A DNA stretch of 64,000 nt from Pedobacter sp. (GCA_008015505.1 SSFR01000006.1:62001-126000); one strand, 5' to 3'. Positions 1 to 7,928 are shown, counted from the first letter of the stretch. Notes: generated from the letters alone by a model not told the origin. Numbers and translations: made by a program.

Positions 1-166
1 AAACTTGTTGCTTAAGCTGAGTAATAGCCCCTGTAAATTTATCTATGCTTTCACTTGGTTGATTTAATAAACTTAATACTAACCTTAAAGCTGTTTTGTG
101 ACCAATACCCGGAAACCTAGCAAACTCATTAACTGCATTTTCAAGTAATTTCGATGAAAAATTCAT
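1..166 (-). CDS. recR: Recombination mediator RecR, N-terminal part (runs off the window)
   Basis: Only the first 55 codons are present; the gene continues beyond position 1. The translated start, MNFSSKLLENAVNEFARF, followed by the helix-hairpin-helix stretch PGIGHKTALRL, is typical of RecR, which works with RecO/RecF to load RecA at gaps. The zinc finger and Toprim domain would lie outside the window. A TATATTTG -7 box (171-178, minus strand) ends only four bases before the ATG, so the transcript is probably leaderless or nearly so. A truncated repeat element begins immediately upstream of this box. Confidence 0.85.
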   Translation of the reverse strand, partial: MNFSSKLLENAVNEFARFPGIGHKTALRLVLSLLNQPSESIDKFTGAITQLKQQV

Positions 167-170
167 AATG

Positions 171-178
171 CAAATATA
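171..178 (-). promoter_or_regulatory. Bacteroidota-type -7 box of recR
   Basis: Reading the minus strand, TATATTTG matches the Bacteroidota TAnnTTTG -7 consensus and is followed by CATT and the recR ATG. The expected -33 region falls inside the adjoining repeat element. Confidence 0.5.
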
Positions 179-236
179 GAGCTTGTTTAAAGTTTATTTT
201 ATGAAGCACTTGGAGCGAAGATGCTAGATTTGTAGC
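179..236 (+). repeat. Truncated copy of the dispersed TIR element
   Basis: The first 22 bases match the terminal inverted repeat of the element at 23629-23790 with two differences, and the following GAGCGAAGATG...GATTT stretch resembles its interior. No right terminal repeat is seen, so this is a deleted copy. It abuts the recR -7 box. Confidence 0.55.
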
Positions 237-284
237 TAAATAAATTTATTAGAGACAGCTATTAACTTAGATTTAACAATAAGA

Positions 285-1802
285 ATGACTCCGACAGCAT
301 TATTATCCTTCATTATTGGCTATTTCTTGATCTTAATTGGACTAGCTTATCTCACTTCCAAAAACATTTCTGACAATTCTAATTTTTTTATCGCTGGTAG
401 AAATTCTAAATGGTATCTCGTTGCATTCGGAATGATTGGAACAACCTTATCAGGGGTTACCTTTATTTCTATACCTGGTAGGGTTGGAGCCCCTACAGGC
501 GACGCGTTCCAATATTTTCAATTTGTTTTGGGCTGTGGAATTGGTTTTATTCTTGTAGCTACCATTTTATTACCCTTGTACTATCGGCTACAAGTGACAT
601 CTATTTACAGCTACATTGAGTATAGACTAGGTCTCTGGAGTTACAAAACTGCCGCAAGCATCTTTTTAATTAGTAGAACCATTGGTTCATCGTTCAGGTT
701 ATATCTAGTGGTGATTGTATTACAGCACTTTATCTTTGATTTTTATGGTATTCCATTTTGGGTTACTGTACTGATATGTTTACTCATTATTTGTGCTTAT
801 ACCCTAAAAGGTGGCCTAAAAACCATTATTATTACCGACGCACTACAAACAATTATGCTATCTGCTTCTGTTTTTCTGATCATTTATTTCATTTGTAATA
901 GTTTAGGCTTAAGTATCCCGCAAGCGTTTGAAAGTATCAAAAACAGTGGTTATTCAAAGATTTTCTTCTTTGATAATTTCATAAGCAGCAAATTTCATAT
1001 TAGCAAGCAATTGATTGGGGGTATATTTATTACCATTGCTATGGTTGGTTTAGATCAGGATCTGATGCAGAAAAATTTGAGTTGTAAAAATATCGGCGAG
1101 GCACAAAAGAATATGTTCACCTTCACAGGTATTTATGTATTGATCACTTTTTTCTTTTTATGCGTTGGGGCTTTGCTTTACATCTATGCCCAGCAAAATG
1201 GAATAAGCATTCCTACTGATACTACTGGCGCAATCCGAACTGATTTTTTGTTTCCTGAAATTGCACTAAATCATTTGTCCAGAATAGCCGCTGTTATCTT
1301 TATGATGGGCCTAACAGCATCCTCCTTCGCCACCACTGATTCTGCATTAACTGCATTAACAACATCATTTTGCGTAGATTTTTTAAATTTCAACAAATCA
1401 AACTCAAAATTTAGTATTCGAACAAGGTATTGGGTACATATTGGTTTTTCAGTAGGCGTATTTCTAACTATTATTTTGTTCAACACCATCAATAACGCTG
1501 CTGTCATAAGCACTATTTTTATTGTAGCTTCTTATACCTATGGTCCATTATTGGGCTTATATAGTTTTGGATTATTTATTAATAAAAATAGGGGAGTGCG
1601 GGATAAATGGGTGCCGATCGTTTGTGTGCTATCTCCAACAATATGCTATTTCTTGAATCTGAACTCTAAACAATTACTTGGAGGATACGTTTTTGATAGT
1701 GAAATGATACTAGTTAATGGACTCATTACCTTTATTGGATTACTATTTATCAGTAAACCACAGAATAAGCTTGGTTCTATTTCACCCATTAAGACCTATT
1801 GA
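285..1802 (+). CDS. Sodium:solute symporter family protein
   Basis: A 505-residue polytopic membrane protein with about 13 hydrophobic segments from residue 5 to the C-terminus. The opening, with the segment FFIAGRNSKWYLVAFGM and the following GTTLSGVTFISIPG, is typical of SSS-family Na+/solute cotransporters, and a conserved stretch TASSFATTDSALTALTTSF lies near residue 350. These proteins import sugars, amino acids or similar solutes using the sodium gradient; the substrate cannot be told from sequence. The ATG is the first in frame and gives a normal family length. A 44-bp perfect palindrome overlaps its stop codon. Confidence 0.85.
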   Translation: MTPTALLSFIIGYFLILIGLAYLTSKNISDNSNFFIAGRNSKWYLVAFGMIGTTLSGVTFISIPGRVGAPTGDAFQYFQFVLGCGIGFILVATILLPLYYRLQVTSIYSYIEYRLGLWSYKTAASIFLISRTIGSSFRLYLVVIVLQHFIFDFYGIPFWVTVLICLLIICAYTLKGGLKTIIITDALQTIMLSASVFLIIYFICNSLGLSIPQAFESIKNSGYSKIFFFDNFISSKFHISKQLIGGIFITIAMVGLDQDLMQKNLSCKNIGEAQKNMFTFTGIYVLITFFFLCVGALLYIYAQQNGISIPTDTTGAIRTDFLFPEIALNHLSRIAAVIFMMGLTASSFATTDSALTALTTSFCVDFLNFNKSNSKFSIRTRYWVHIGFSVGVFLTIILFNTINNAAVISTIFIVASYTYGPLLGLYSFGLFINKNRGVRDKWVPIVCVLSPTICYFLNLNSKQLLGGYVFDSEMILVNGLITFIGLLFISKPQNKLGSISPIKTY

Positions 1803-1828
1803 TAATATTATCAATAGGTCTTAATGGG
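1785..1828. terminator. 44-bp perfect palindrome at the symporter 3' end
   Basis: Two 22-base arms meet with no unpaired spacer, centred at 1806/1807, and cover the last five codons and stop of the symporter gene. It lies between two convergent genes and probably terminates transcription in both directions, although there is no clear T-run. Confidence 0.6.
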
Positions 1829-1848
1829 GTTACGTCCGTTGATACTAT

Positions 1849-2724
1849 TTACGGAACTAATTGAAAATCTTGATTTTGTCCAACTACTGCTTTGCGAGCG
1901 TTTAATAAAGAATTATTGGATTGAACGACTATAGCAGCTATACTTAATCTTTGCTTATTCCATGAAGTAGGAATAGATACAGTATAGGTTTTACTATATT
2001 CCGATCCCAATGTTTGAGCAGGAATAAGGTCTCCTAATACTGAACTTGCGCTATTACGTACTACATGATCATTTACATAGTTAAGGATAGGATTACCTTT
2101 TCCATCGTTATAGTAATTAGCATGAGCCGTAACAATTCCGTCTTCTAAAACATAAACCACCAATTTACTTCCGCTCATAGCCTGAGCAAAACGAGCTCTT
2201 GCTGTGATCGATAACTTTGAACCATTTAGACTAGAATTTATCGCTATACCAACTGGAGAAGAGACATTTGAAGTAGAAGATACTGTAATGAGTGGCGCAA
2301 TTTCTGAAATCTTACCTATATAATTTAAATTTCTATTTAAATAAGATGTAGGATAACCTGGTACCGAAAAGGCGGACATTAAAGTTCTTACTCCAGCAAA
2401 ACTCAATGCATTATCATCTTCAAGTCCACTTCCTCCTCCTCCATGAAACTCCATGGGAACCACATTGTTTGGATAAGCAGTTAGTGCTTGATCCGTCAGT
2501 GTCTTAGCTCTCGGGCACCAACCACACCATAAAGTGGTATAAACTTCCAATGTGCAATTTTTGACATACTTGGTTTTAACATCGCTTAAACTTTCTGAAT
2601 AATTGTGCGGATTAGATTCAGCACTTGAAGACACATAAGGACTACTTTCTTTTTTACAAGAAAGTACAAATACTGAAAGTAACACGATCAGTATTTCTTT
2701 ACAGTTATTGGTTAGTTTTTTCAT
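1849..2724 (-). CDS. Omp28-related lipoprotein with thioredoxin-like CxxC
   Basis: A 291-residue exported protein. The N-terminus (KEILIVLLSVFVLSCKK) is a lipoprotein signal with Cys23 as the probable lipidation site. Residues around 60-75 hold TTLWCGWCPRAK, a CxxC motif in a thioredoxin-like context, followed by a GGGGSGLEDDNA stretch and a beta-rich C-terminal half. This arrangement fits the Omp28-related outer-membrane family common in Bacteroidota, whose members have a redox-like fold of unclear function. The gene converges on the symporter. A redox role is inference; the family assignment is fairly secure. Confidence 0.7.
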   Translation of the reverse strand: MKKLTNNCKEILIVLLSVFVLSCKKESSPYVSSSAESNPHNYSESLSDVKTKYVKNCTLEVYTTLWCGWCPRAKTLTDQALTAYPNNVVPMEFHGGGGSGLEDDNALSFAGVRTLMSAFSVPGYPTSYLNRNLNYIGKISEIAPLITVSSTSNVSSPVGIAINSSLNGSKLSITARARFAQAMSGSKLVVYVLEDGIVTAHANYYNDGKGNPILNYVNDHVVRNSASSVLGDLIPAQTLGSEYSKTYTVSIPTSWNKQRLSIAAIVVQSNNSLLNARKAVVGQNQDFQLVP

Positions 2725-2894
2725 GTGTTTAATTTTTAGTTAATTTTCTAAATTGTTTATTAACTAAATTATATTAATTAATAATAAAAAGAAATATTAT
2801 TCTTTACAATTTTGTCCACTAAAGATTTCAACATATGAAGAAAAACAGTGCTTACTATTGATCAGAGTACCAGAGGTGAGACTATAAATAAAAG
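2725..2894. other. AT-rich intergenic DNA upstream of the Omp28-like gene
   Basis: This part of a gene-free stretch is strongly AT-rich and presumably holds the promoter of the minus-strand lipoprotein gene. No convincing coding sequence or stable structure is seen in it. Confidence 0.4.
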
Positions 2895-3302
2895 GGCTGT
2901 GTACTTAAAATGATTGATGGTATAGAATAAAAAAGGCAGAGAGGTTCTAGCTTTCGTTCATGCGACAGATTTGTCTTCGTTTATTATTAGTCGAATGCTT
3001 CGTATCTGTACTGATTGTGTCCTTGGGTTAATCGTATCGTTTAAAGATTTGTACTAGAATCAAAAGCATACTCACTATCATCGGGTAGGAGTAGATGATG
3101 TCTATCTATAGTTTCATGCAAAACAAAAATAAAAAGGTATGATTCTATATGCTTATTGCAAAAAGAGCCGTGAAATATTAGCTGTAACTCTAGGTAAAAG
3201 AAGTATAAAAACGGTCCGAGAGCTATATTTGAATCATTGTATTGCAATCAGATTGGTTATGTATCACAGGAACTTTAGACTATCAATTAAAAGTACACAA
3301 CC
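2895..3302 (+). mobile_element. Decayed, internally deleted IS1-family element
   Basis: Twelve-base ends GGCTGTGTACTT (2895) and AAGTACACAACC (to 3302) form terminal inverted repeats with one mismatch. Between them lie out-of-frame fragments of an IS1-type transposase: a helix-turn-helix-like piece at about 2991-3050, VGVDDVY near 3090, NKNKKV near 3120, and an open stretch whose ILYAYCKKSREILAVTLGKR resembles the catalytic core. At roughly 400 bp it is about half the size of a complete IS1. Frameshifts and stops mean it cannot move on its own. Confidence 0.55.
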
Positions 3303-3342
3303 TAAAAAAGGAGAGAAGTATATGAAAACATATTTTATGTAA
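2960..3342 (+). pseudogene. IS1-family transposase remnant
   Basis: Fragments in at least two frames can be read. The longest, from 3139 to 3342, encodes YAYCKKSREILAVTLGKRS, then KTVRELYL, and ends with HRNFRLSIKSTQ, which corresponds to the C-terminal R-rich end of IS1 transposases after a large internal deletion. The VDD...F and NKNKKV pieces just upstream need a frame change to join it. No intact DDE triad remains. Confidence 0.5.
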
Positions 3343-3388
3343 ACAAAAGAGGCTGTCTATTTGTCTAGACAGCCTCTTTTGTTTACAT
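3337..3388. terminator. Strong bidirectional hairpin terminator
   Basis: Perfect 22-bp arms (3337-3358 and 3367-3388) enclose an 8-base loop, with A-rich and T-rich stretches on the arms. It lies just after the stop of the minus-strand helicase gene and separates it from the IS remnant. Confidence 0.8.
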
Positions 3389-3418
3389 GGTTAGTTCTCT
3401 TATTTCTAAGATTTTTCA

Positions 3419-5191
3419 CTAGTAATGCCTACGCCGCTCAGAGCCACCACTCTCACGGCGTTTACCTGAAAAATCTCGAAAACCATTACCTTTATTTCGA
3501 TAGCCACCATCACGATTCCCTCGAAATCCACCACTAGACCCAGAATTTCGGTCTCGATCTCCAGCCAATTCTATACGAACACTTCGACCTTGAAAATCAA
3601 CAGATTTAAAACCCTGTTGCACTTTATCAACAACATTATTTTCAACTTCAAAGAAGGTATAAACACCTTTTAAATCAATTTTACCGATACTCTTCCCACT
3701 AATCTTCGTATTGTTACAGATATAGCCCAACATATCACCTCGAGTAAAATCATCTACAGAGCCTAGATTAATAAACAAACGGGTATAATCGCTCTTATAT
3801 CCATCGCGTGCAAATCGCCCTACTTTTTCGCGTCCTCGATCCAATCTACCTCGTTCATCTTGTGTAGAAGCATTTAGATCCGGAGCACTCTTATAATATT
3901 CCAAAAAACGGTTAAACTCAAGAGATGCAAAACGTTTGACAACTTCTTCCTTATCCAGATCTTTAAATTCATCCATGATTCTAGGAATATATTGCTCAAT
4001 CTGATCTTGATTCACTACAACGTTATGTACCTTGTGTACCAAAGCAAAAAGCTGCTTTTCACACACATCAAAACCTGAAGGAATCTCTACTTTAGTAAAT
4101 TGCTTGCCAATAACACGTTCAATCTGGCGAATTTTAGCAAGTTCTTTGGAATTAATAATAGCAATAGACACCCCTGTTTTTCCCGCTCTAGCAGTACGTC
4201 CACTACGATGCGTATAATTTTCGATTTCATCAGGTAAAGAATAATTGATCACGTGAGTAACATCATTGACATCAATACCCCGCGCTGCGACATCTGTAGC
4301 GATTAGTAGTTGTAAACTACGATCGCGGTAACGCTTCATCACTTTATCACGTTGTTGTTGCGAAAGATCCCCATGAAGTGCATCAGCATTATAACCATCT
4401 TTGATTAAAGACTCTGCTATTTCTTGGGTTTCAATTTTAGTACGACAAAATACGATACCAAAAATCTCGGGGTTAAAATCAACGATACGTTTAAATGCCG
4501 CATATTTGTCGCGAGCCTTAACAATGTAATACTCGTGATCAATATTGGCATTTCCTGTGTTTTTGGTACCCATGATCAACTCGAAAGGATCAGTCATATA
4601 CTTTTTAGCAATACGACGAACCTCCGAAGGCATAGTAGCTGAAAACAACCACGTTTTTTTATCTTCTGGAGTAGTGGATAGAATTTGATCAATATCCTCC
4701 TGAAAGCCCATATTGAGCATTTCGTCAGCTTCATCAAGTACGACATATTGTACTTGTGAAAAATCAATTGCTTTGCGATCAATGATGTCTAACATTCGGC
4801 CAGGTGTAGCCACTACAATTTGCACGCCTCGTTTAATTTGTCTCAATTGATCAGAGATGCTAGCCCCACCATAAACAGCTACTACATGCACACCAGCCAT
4901 TTTTTTAGAGTAATTGTTTAGATCGCTAGCAATTTGTAAACAAAGTTCACGAGTTGGACATAATACGAGAGCCTGTGGATAATTTTCTTCAAAATCCAAT
5001 AACTCCAACAATGGCAAACCAAATGCTGCCGTTTTTCCGGTTCCGGTTTGAGCTAATCCGACAAAATCGTTGCTGCCTGAAAGTAATACCGGGATGGCTT
5101 GTTCCTGGATTGGTGTGGGGTTTGTGAACCCCAATTCAGTAATGGCATTAACAATATCATGACGGATACCCAGGTTACTAAATGGGTTCAT
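3419..5191 (-). CDS. deaD: DEAD-box ATP-dependent RNA helicase (DeaD/CsdA type)
   Basis: A 590-residue helicase when started at MNPFSNLG; an upstream in-frame ATG at 5239 would add 16 residues that look non-coding. Motifs in order are Q motif (GFTNPTPIQEQAIP), Walker A (AQTGTGKT), PTRELCLQ, DEAD (VVLDEADEML), SAT, and in the second RecA domain ATDVAARGIDV and HRSGRTARAG. A C-terminal region (about 480-555) resembles the DbpA/CsdA RNA-binding domain and is followed by a Gly/Arg-rich tail. Such enzymes unwind structured RNA in ribosome assembly and cold adaptation. A TATATTTG -7 box at 5237-5244 and a small hairpin at 5207-5226 lie in the leader. Confidence 0.9.
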   Translation of the reverse strand: MNPFSNLGIRHDIVNAITELGFTNPTPIQEQAIPVLLSGSNDFVGLAQTGTGKTAAFGLPLLELLDFEENYPQALVLCPTRELCLQIASDLNNYSKKMAGVHVVAVYGGASISDQLRQIKRGVQIVVATPGRMLDIIDRKAIDFSQVQYVVLDEADEMLNMGFQEDIDQILSTTPEDKKTWLFSATMPSEVRRIAKKYMTDPFELIMGTKNTGNANIDHEYYIVKARDKYAAFKRIVDFNPEIFGIVFCRTKIETQEIAESLIKDGYNADALHGDLSQQQRDKVMKRYRDRSLQLLIATDVAARGIDVNDVTHVINYSLPDEIENYTHRSGRTARAGKTGVSIAIINSKELAKIRQIERVIGKQFTKVEIPSGFDVCEKQLFALVHKVHNVVVNQDQIEQYIPRIMDEFKDLDKEEVVKRFASLEFNRFLEYYKSAPDLNASTQDERGRLDRGREKVGRFARDGYKSDYTRLFINLGSVDDFTRGDMLGYICNNTKISGKSIGKIDLKGVYTFFEVENNVVDKVQQGFKSVDFQGRSVRIELAGDRDRNSGSSGGFRGNRDGGYRNKGNGFRDFSGKRRESGGSERRRHY

Positions 5192-5236
5192 GATAATTTT
5201 TAAACTGATTAGCATTATTGCTAATCGGCAAGTGGG

Positions 5237-5244
5237 CAAATATA
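5237..5244 (-). promoter_or_regulatory. -7 box of the DEAD-box helicase gene
   Basis: Minus-strand TATATTTG followed by CC matches TAnnTTTG. It would give a leader of about 40 bases containing an 8-bp stem (5207-5214 with 5219-5226), and it supports the start at 5191 rather than 5239. Confidence 0.55.
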
Positions 5245-5294
5245 AGGAAAATTAAATATTTCTTGTAGGATAAAATCATAGAATGAAATTGTAG

Positions 5295-5317
5295 ATTGTC
5301 CAATAATTAATATTATG
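5295..5317 (+). repeat. Left attachment site (direct repeat, attL)
   Basis: This 23-base copy is identical to 15209-15231. The match extends four bases to the left with one mismatch. It lies between the helicase promoter and the antitoxin gene. Confidence 0.75.
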
Positions 5318-5373
5318 AAAGGTGCGACAATTTACATATATTTGTTATATATAGATAAATTAAAGAGATAAAA

Positions 5374-5691
5374 ATGATAGTTCAATCTATACTTGAAGTT
5401 CAGGATTTACTAATAGACCTAGATAGGCGTATCAGTAAAAGTGATTACAAAACAGAACGTGTAATCAAAGAATTAGGAATAGCACCAGCTACATACTACA
5501 GAAAACTAAGGGACAAGAAATTTGACATTAATGAGTTGGCTAAGATTATTCAACTATTGTATCCAAGTGAGTATGAGAAACTATATATAAAAAAAAGGTT
5601 GACTATATCACTAGAACAGGCTGAAAATGGAATGGTTTCCACAACAGAAGAAGTAATGAAGAGATACCAAGAAAAATACATGAAGAAATGA
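5374..5691 (+). CDS. Antitoxin-like DNA-binding protein of a ParE-type pair
   Basis: A 105-residue protein encoded directly before a ParE-like toxin gene with an ATGA overlap. The middle (RVIKELGIAPATYYRKLRDK) reads as a helix-turn-helix, and the C-terminal 30 residues are charged and helical, the usual place for toxin neutralisation. It would bind the toxin and repress the shared promoter. The family is not one I can name with certainty; the assignment rests on gene order, size and the helix-turn-helix. Being the first gene inside the left attachment site fits a role in keeping the element in the population. Confidence 0.65.
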   Translation: MIVQSILEVQDLLIDLDRRISKSDYKTERVIKELGIAPATYYRKLRDKKFDINELAKIIQLLYPSEYEKLYIKKRLTISLEQAENGMVSTTEEVMKRYQEKYMKK

Positions 5692-5987
5692 AGCCAGTTA
5701 TTTGGACAACAGAGGCTGAAGATTCATTTTACGAACTAGTCGATTATTTAAATGAATATTGGGATGATAGAAACTATGCCGACTTTCAAGAGAGGATTGA
5801 TGAAGTTATTTCCATAATTCAACAACAACCACAAGCATATCCACTTGCAGAAACTCTCTCATCTAAGGGTATAAGGAAAGCTGTACTTATAAAAATGGTA
5901 TCCATATACTACAAACCACATGACAACACCATATTAATACTTCTCTTCTGGCATAATAGCCGAAATCCATCCTCTTTAAATCTCTAG
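5688..5987 (+). CDS. RelE/ParE-superfamily toxin
   Basis: A 99-residue protein with the layout of the ParE/RelE fold: N-terminal VIWTTEAEDSFYELVDYL, a two-helix segment, and a C-terminal beta hairpin with VSIYYKPHDNTILILLFWHNSRNP. ParE toxins act on gyrase and RelE toxins cut mRNA on the ribosome; which one applies here is not clear. Translation is probably coupled to the antitoxin, whose stop overlaps the start by four bases. With its partner it probably acts as an addiction module of the mobile element. Confidence 0.75.
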   Translation: MKPVIWTTEAEDSFYELVDYLNEYWDDRNYADFQERIDEVISIIQQQPQAYPLAETLSSKGIRKAVLIKMVSIYYKPHDNTILILLFWHNSRNPSSLNL

Positions 5988-6045
5988 ATACTTAATACTA
6001 CATATATACCAGACTGGGGGTAATAATCTCCTATACAAGGCCCGC

Positions 6046-6099
6046 GTCTGCAAAATGGATATTTTGCAGACTAAAAAATCCACTAAAATGTCTGCAAAA
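6046..6099. repeat. Three TCTGCAAAA iterons, two forming an inverted repeat
   Basis: Eleven-base arms with a 4-base loop are followed 18 bases later by a further direct copy. The arrangement resembles small binding-site clusters at origins or recombination sites. It could also be a weak terminator for the toxin operon. Confidence 0.45.
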
Positions 6100-6198
6100 A
6101 ATGGGCTATAAAGTCAATCAATAGCGCTTTAAAGGTGTTAACACCTGTGTCCTTTCAGATAAAATCAACATCTGTGATTTTTGAGCAAAACATAGATC

Positions 6199-6288
6199 AT
6201 GGAATTAAAAAATCAGATTATTTGCGGCGTAATAGTTGAATTGATTGTCTATCTATTGATACATGCGATTGAACTAATCAGCCTCTGA
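6199..6288 (+). CDS. Possible 29-residue hydrophobic peptide
   Basis: The frame reads MELKNQIICGVIVELIVYLL and continues for nine more residues to a TGA. It has a short charged start and one hydrophobic helix, as in small membrane peptides or type I toxins. No convincing ribosome-binding site is seen, and it is too short for codon statistics, so it may be chance. Confidence 0.2.
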   Translation: MELKNQIICGVIVELIVYLLIHAIELISL

Positions 6289-6321
6289 CAAAAAATGGGA
6301 ATCGTGATAGAAAATAGATCG

Positions 6322-6387
6322 CCTTTTTTGTAATGATTGGAATGTGGGGGTAAATTAAAGAAAGGGAGAAAATCATTACAAAAAAGG
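6322..6387. repeat. 17-bp perfect inverted repeat with 32-base loop
   Basis: Arms CCTTTTTTGTAATGATT and its complement enclose a G- and A-rich loop. The T-run on one arm allows a terminator role, but there is no obvious gene ending here. Confidence 0.55.
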
Positions 6388-6436
6388 TGAAACCAAGCGA
6401 AGCGCGGAGACGGCTTTAGCATTAAAAAGAGGAGGA

Positions 6437-6625
6437 TTACTCCTCCCCACAAAGACGATAAATGACCCTTAAATGCTCCCAGCAACGAACTATATGTGCC
6501 CTTATAGCCTTTTTATCGCCACCATTGATAACACGATTAAGATCGGGCATGCAAGAGCCACCTTGCCCTAGGAGCTTCTTTAGCTCTTGTTTAAACTCCC
6601 ATTCTTTGACATTAAGTTTTTCCAT
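6437..6625 (-). CDS. Small charged protein of unknown function
   Basis: A 62-residue frame beginning MEKLNVKEWEFKQELKKL and ending RVIYRLCGEE. It is rich in charged helical residues with two Cys. I do not recognise a family. Its start codon lies inside the left arm of a 26-bp inverted repeat, and the right arm carries the same start (ATGGAAAAACT) in front of a different short frame. The composition looks coding and a hairpin overlaps its stop, but its reality rests on this frame alone. A role in mobile-element biology is only suggested by position. Confidence 0.45.
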   Translation of the reverse strand: MEKLNVKEWEFKQELKKLLGQGGSCMPDLNRVINGGDKKAIRAHIVRCWEHLRVIYRLCGEE

Positions 6626-6832
6626 AATCTATTTTTTTAAGGGGAAAAAGAAAGCCACTACATATTGATTGCGTGGGCTACAGCCAAAAGGAAACGGAAT
6701 AAATAGACTTGTGTGCAATGGCCTGCGGGTTTATGCCGTAGTCTTTTGGCTGTAGAGGGTGCATTGGCCTGAAGGGAGCAATCAAATATTTGCGCCCTTT
6801 TATCTCTTAAAAAAATAGATTATGGAAAAACT
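6615..6832. repeat. Module 1: 26-bp inverted repeat around a hairpin core
   Basis: Perfect arms at 6615-6640 and 6807-6832 flank a 166-bp segment. Each arm contains an ATG reading outward. The segment holds hairpin core copy 1 (6681-6752). Such a layout is compatible with an invertible switch or with a large structured RNA or single-strand DNA site. Confidence 0.7.
6681..6752. repeat. 72-bp hairpin core, copy 1
   Basis: The outer stem CAGCCAAAAG/CTTTTGGCTG encloses a second stem CGGAATAAA/TTTATGCCG (one mismatch) separated by a 4x4 internal loop. Seventy of 72 bases are identical to 8033-8104. Flanking bases CTA/TAG extend the outer stem. Confidence 0.75.
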
Positions 6833-6881
6833 GGGCTGTGAGATGGGTAAACATACATGTAGCAAAAAGGGGTACCCTTAA
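6822..6881 (+). CDS. Possible 19-residue peptide starting in the right arm
   Basis: The frame MEKLGCEMGKHTCSKKGYP shares its first four codons with the 62-residue protein on the other strand because both starts lie in the inverted repeat. It ends inside a terminator-like hairpin. It may be a truncated gene or chance. Confidence 0.2.
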   Translation: MEKLGCEMGKHTCSKKGYP

Positions 6882-6903
6882 AAGTACTCCTTTTTGCTAC
6901 ATG
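6856..6903. terminator. Hairpin terminator
   Basis: Twenty-base arms with one G:T-type mismatch (6856-6875 with 6884-6903) enclose an 8-base loop. It stands just beyond the stop of the minus-strand lipoprotein gene at 6927. Confidence 0.65.
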
Positions 6904-6926
6904 GGCTTTATGGATATATCGAAACG

Positions 6927-7733
6927 CTATACTTCAGATTGTTGCTTCATTAGGTCCTCAAACTGATTCTTCAGCACTACAAGCTCCGATTTTAAGCCGG
7001 ATAATTTAATCTCAACAGTATTCAATTTTTGTTCTTTAGTTGTCACCTTACCCTTGGGCTTTAATTTTTCTGCAGCTAAATCATTTTGAGCCCTTGACTT
7101 GTCAAATTCCGCTCTATGTATAGCAGCTTCCTTTTTTCTGATTTCGGATGAAATAAACTTTATTTCAGCATCAACTGCTTTTTTAAAATCCTTAGCTACT
7201 GCCTCTTCAAGAATAGGGATAGTATGACTTAGACAATAAATCTTAAATTGATCTCGAGTCATGAATTTTATAGCATTCAATTCTTCTTCAGATAACACTC
7301 TACCAATTGCAAAAACCTCTAAAGAAGGGGATTTCATGCCAACAGGCATAAAGAACGGTTGCAATATTTTTAAATCACCAGCATCTATTTGAGATTGTGG
7401 CAACCCAAATCCCAGAGCATGAGTTTGGGTTAAAGAGCCTGATCCTGTAGCTATCCAAATAGCTTTACGTTGCTTTGATCTATCAATGCCATCCATAATA
7501 ATAACGAATTGCGCTGTTGATGCCGGTTTGTTTTTAAACAACAAGTGAGGTACACCGCCATAACCAACTTTTGCGTCATTTTTCGTCACTTGAAATTTAG
7601 TTGTTGACACAGCCGACAACGCTTGAATGTTGTTTTTAGACGGTCGAATTTCATTTAATACACTTTTCTTACAACCTGCACCAAGTACAGAAAGAATAAA
7701 TAACCCGACAATAAATCTTGATTTGTTTTTCAT
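6927..7733 (-). CDS. Lipoprotein with C-terminal coiled coil, unknown function
   Basis: A 268-residue protein with a lipoprotein-type signal, hydrophobic segment FIVGLFILSVLGAG then Cys21 and KK. Residues 40-150 form an unrecognised globular part containing VIIMDGIDRSKQRKAIWIATG. Residues about 170-262 are rich in Glu, Lys and Leu heptads and should form a coiled coil. No known family is recognised. It is flanked on both sides by inverted-repeat modules and is probably cargo of the element, acting in the periplasm or at the outer membrane. Confidence 0.65.
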   Translation of the reverse strand: MKNKSRFIVGLFILSVLGAGCKKSVLNEIRPSKNNIQALSAVSTTKFQVTKNDAKVGYGGVPHLLFKNKPASTAQFVIIMDGIDRSKQRKAIWIATGSGSLTQTHALGFGLPQSQIDAGDLKILQPFFMPVGMKSPSLEVFAIGRVLSEEELNAIKFMTRDQFKIYCLSHTIPILEEAVAKDFKKAVDAEIKFISSEIRKKEAAIHRAEFDKSRAQNDLAAEKLKPKGKVTTKEQKLNTVEIKLSGLKSELVVLKNQFEDLMKQQSEV

Positions 7734-7928
7734 TTACGAATACTTAAAGAAATAAATAATGGTAATAGTTAAAAATAATTGCGAATGTATAAAAAGGGAT
7801 GGACCTCATGCACATTGGCCAGTGCTCAGGCGGTTACGACGAGGGTACCGAGTCTCCGAGCCGCCGCTAGCAGCTAGCAGGGGGCTCGGGGGGCGCTGCT
7901 AGCGGCCTGGCGGCGAGGCCTAACAAAA

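Larger units (their letters stand above)
5988..6436. other. Gene-poor stretch with repeated TCTGCAAAA motifs and stem-loops
   Basis: The stretch contains an inverted pair GTCTGCAAAAT/ATTTTGCAGAC (6046-6056 and 6061-6071) and a third direct copy at 6089-6099, a possible 29-codon frame at 6199-6288, and a 17-bp inverted repeat (6322-6338 with 6371-6387). Recombinase arm sites or origin iterons are possible, but nothing proves a function. Confidence 0.45.

Noticed and set aside
3041..3247. 68-residue frame on the minus strand
   Set aside because: It is the complement of the IS1 transposase remnant and has no family-like features.
6249..6668. Other frames of 68 and 78 residues overlapping the 62-residue gene
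   Set aside because: They are opposite-strand or offset readings of the small gene and inverted repeat, with no start signal or recognisable composition.
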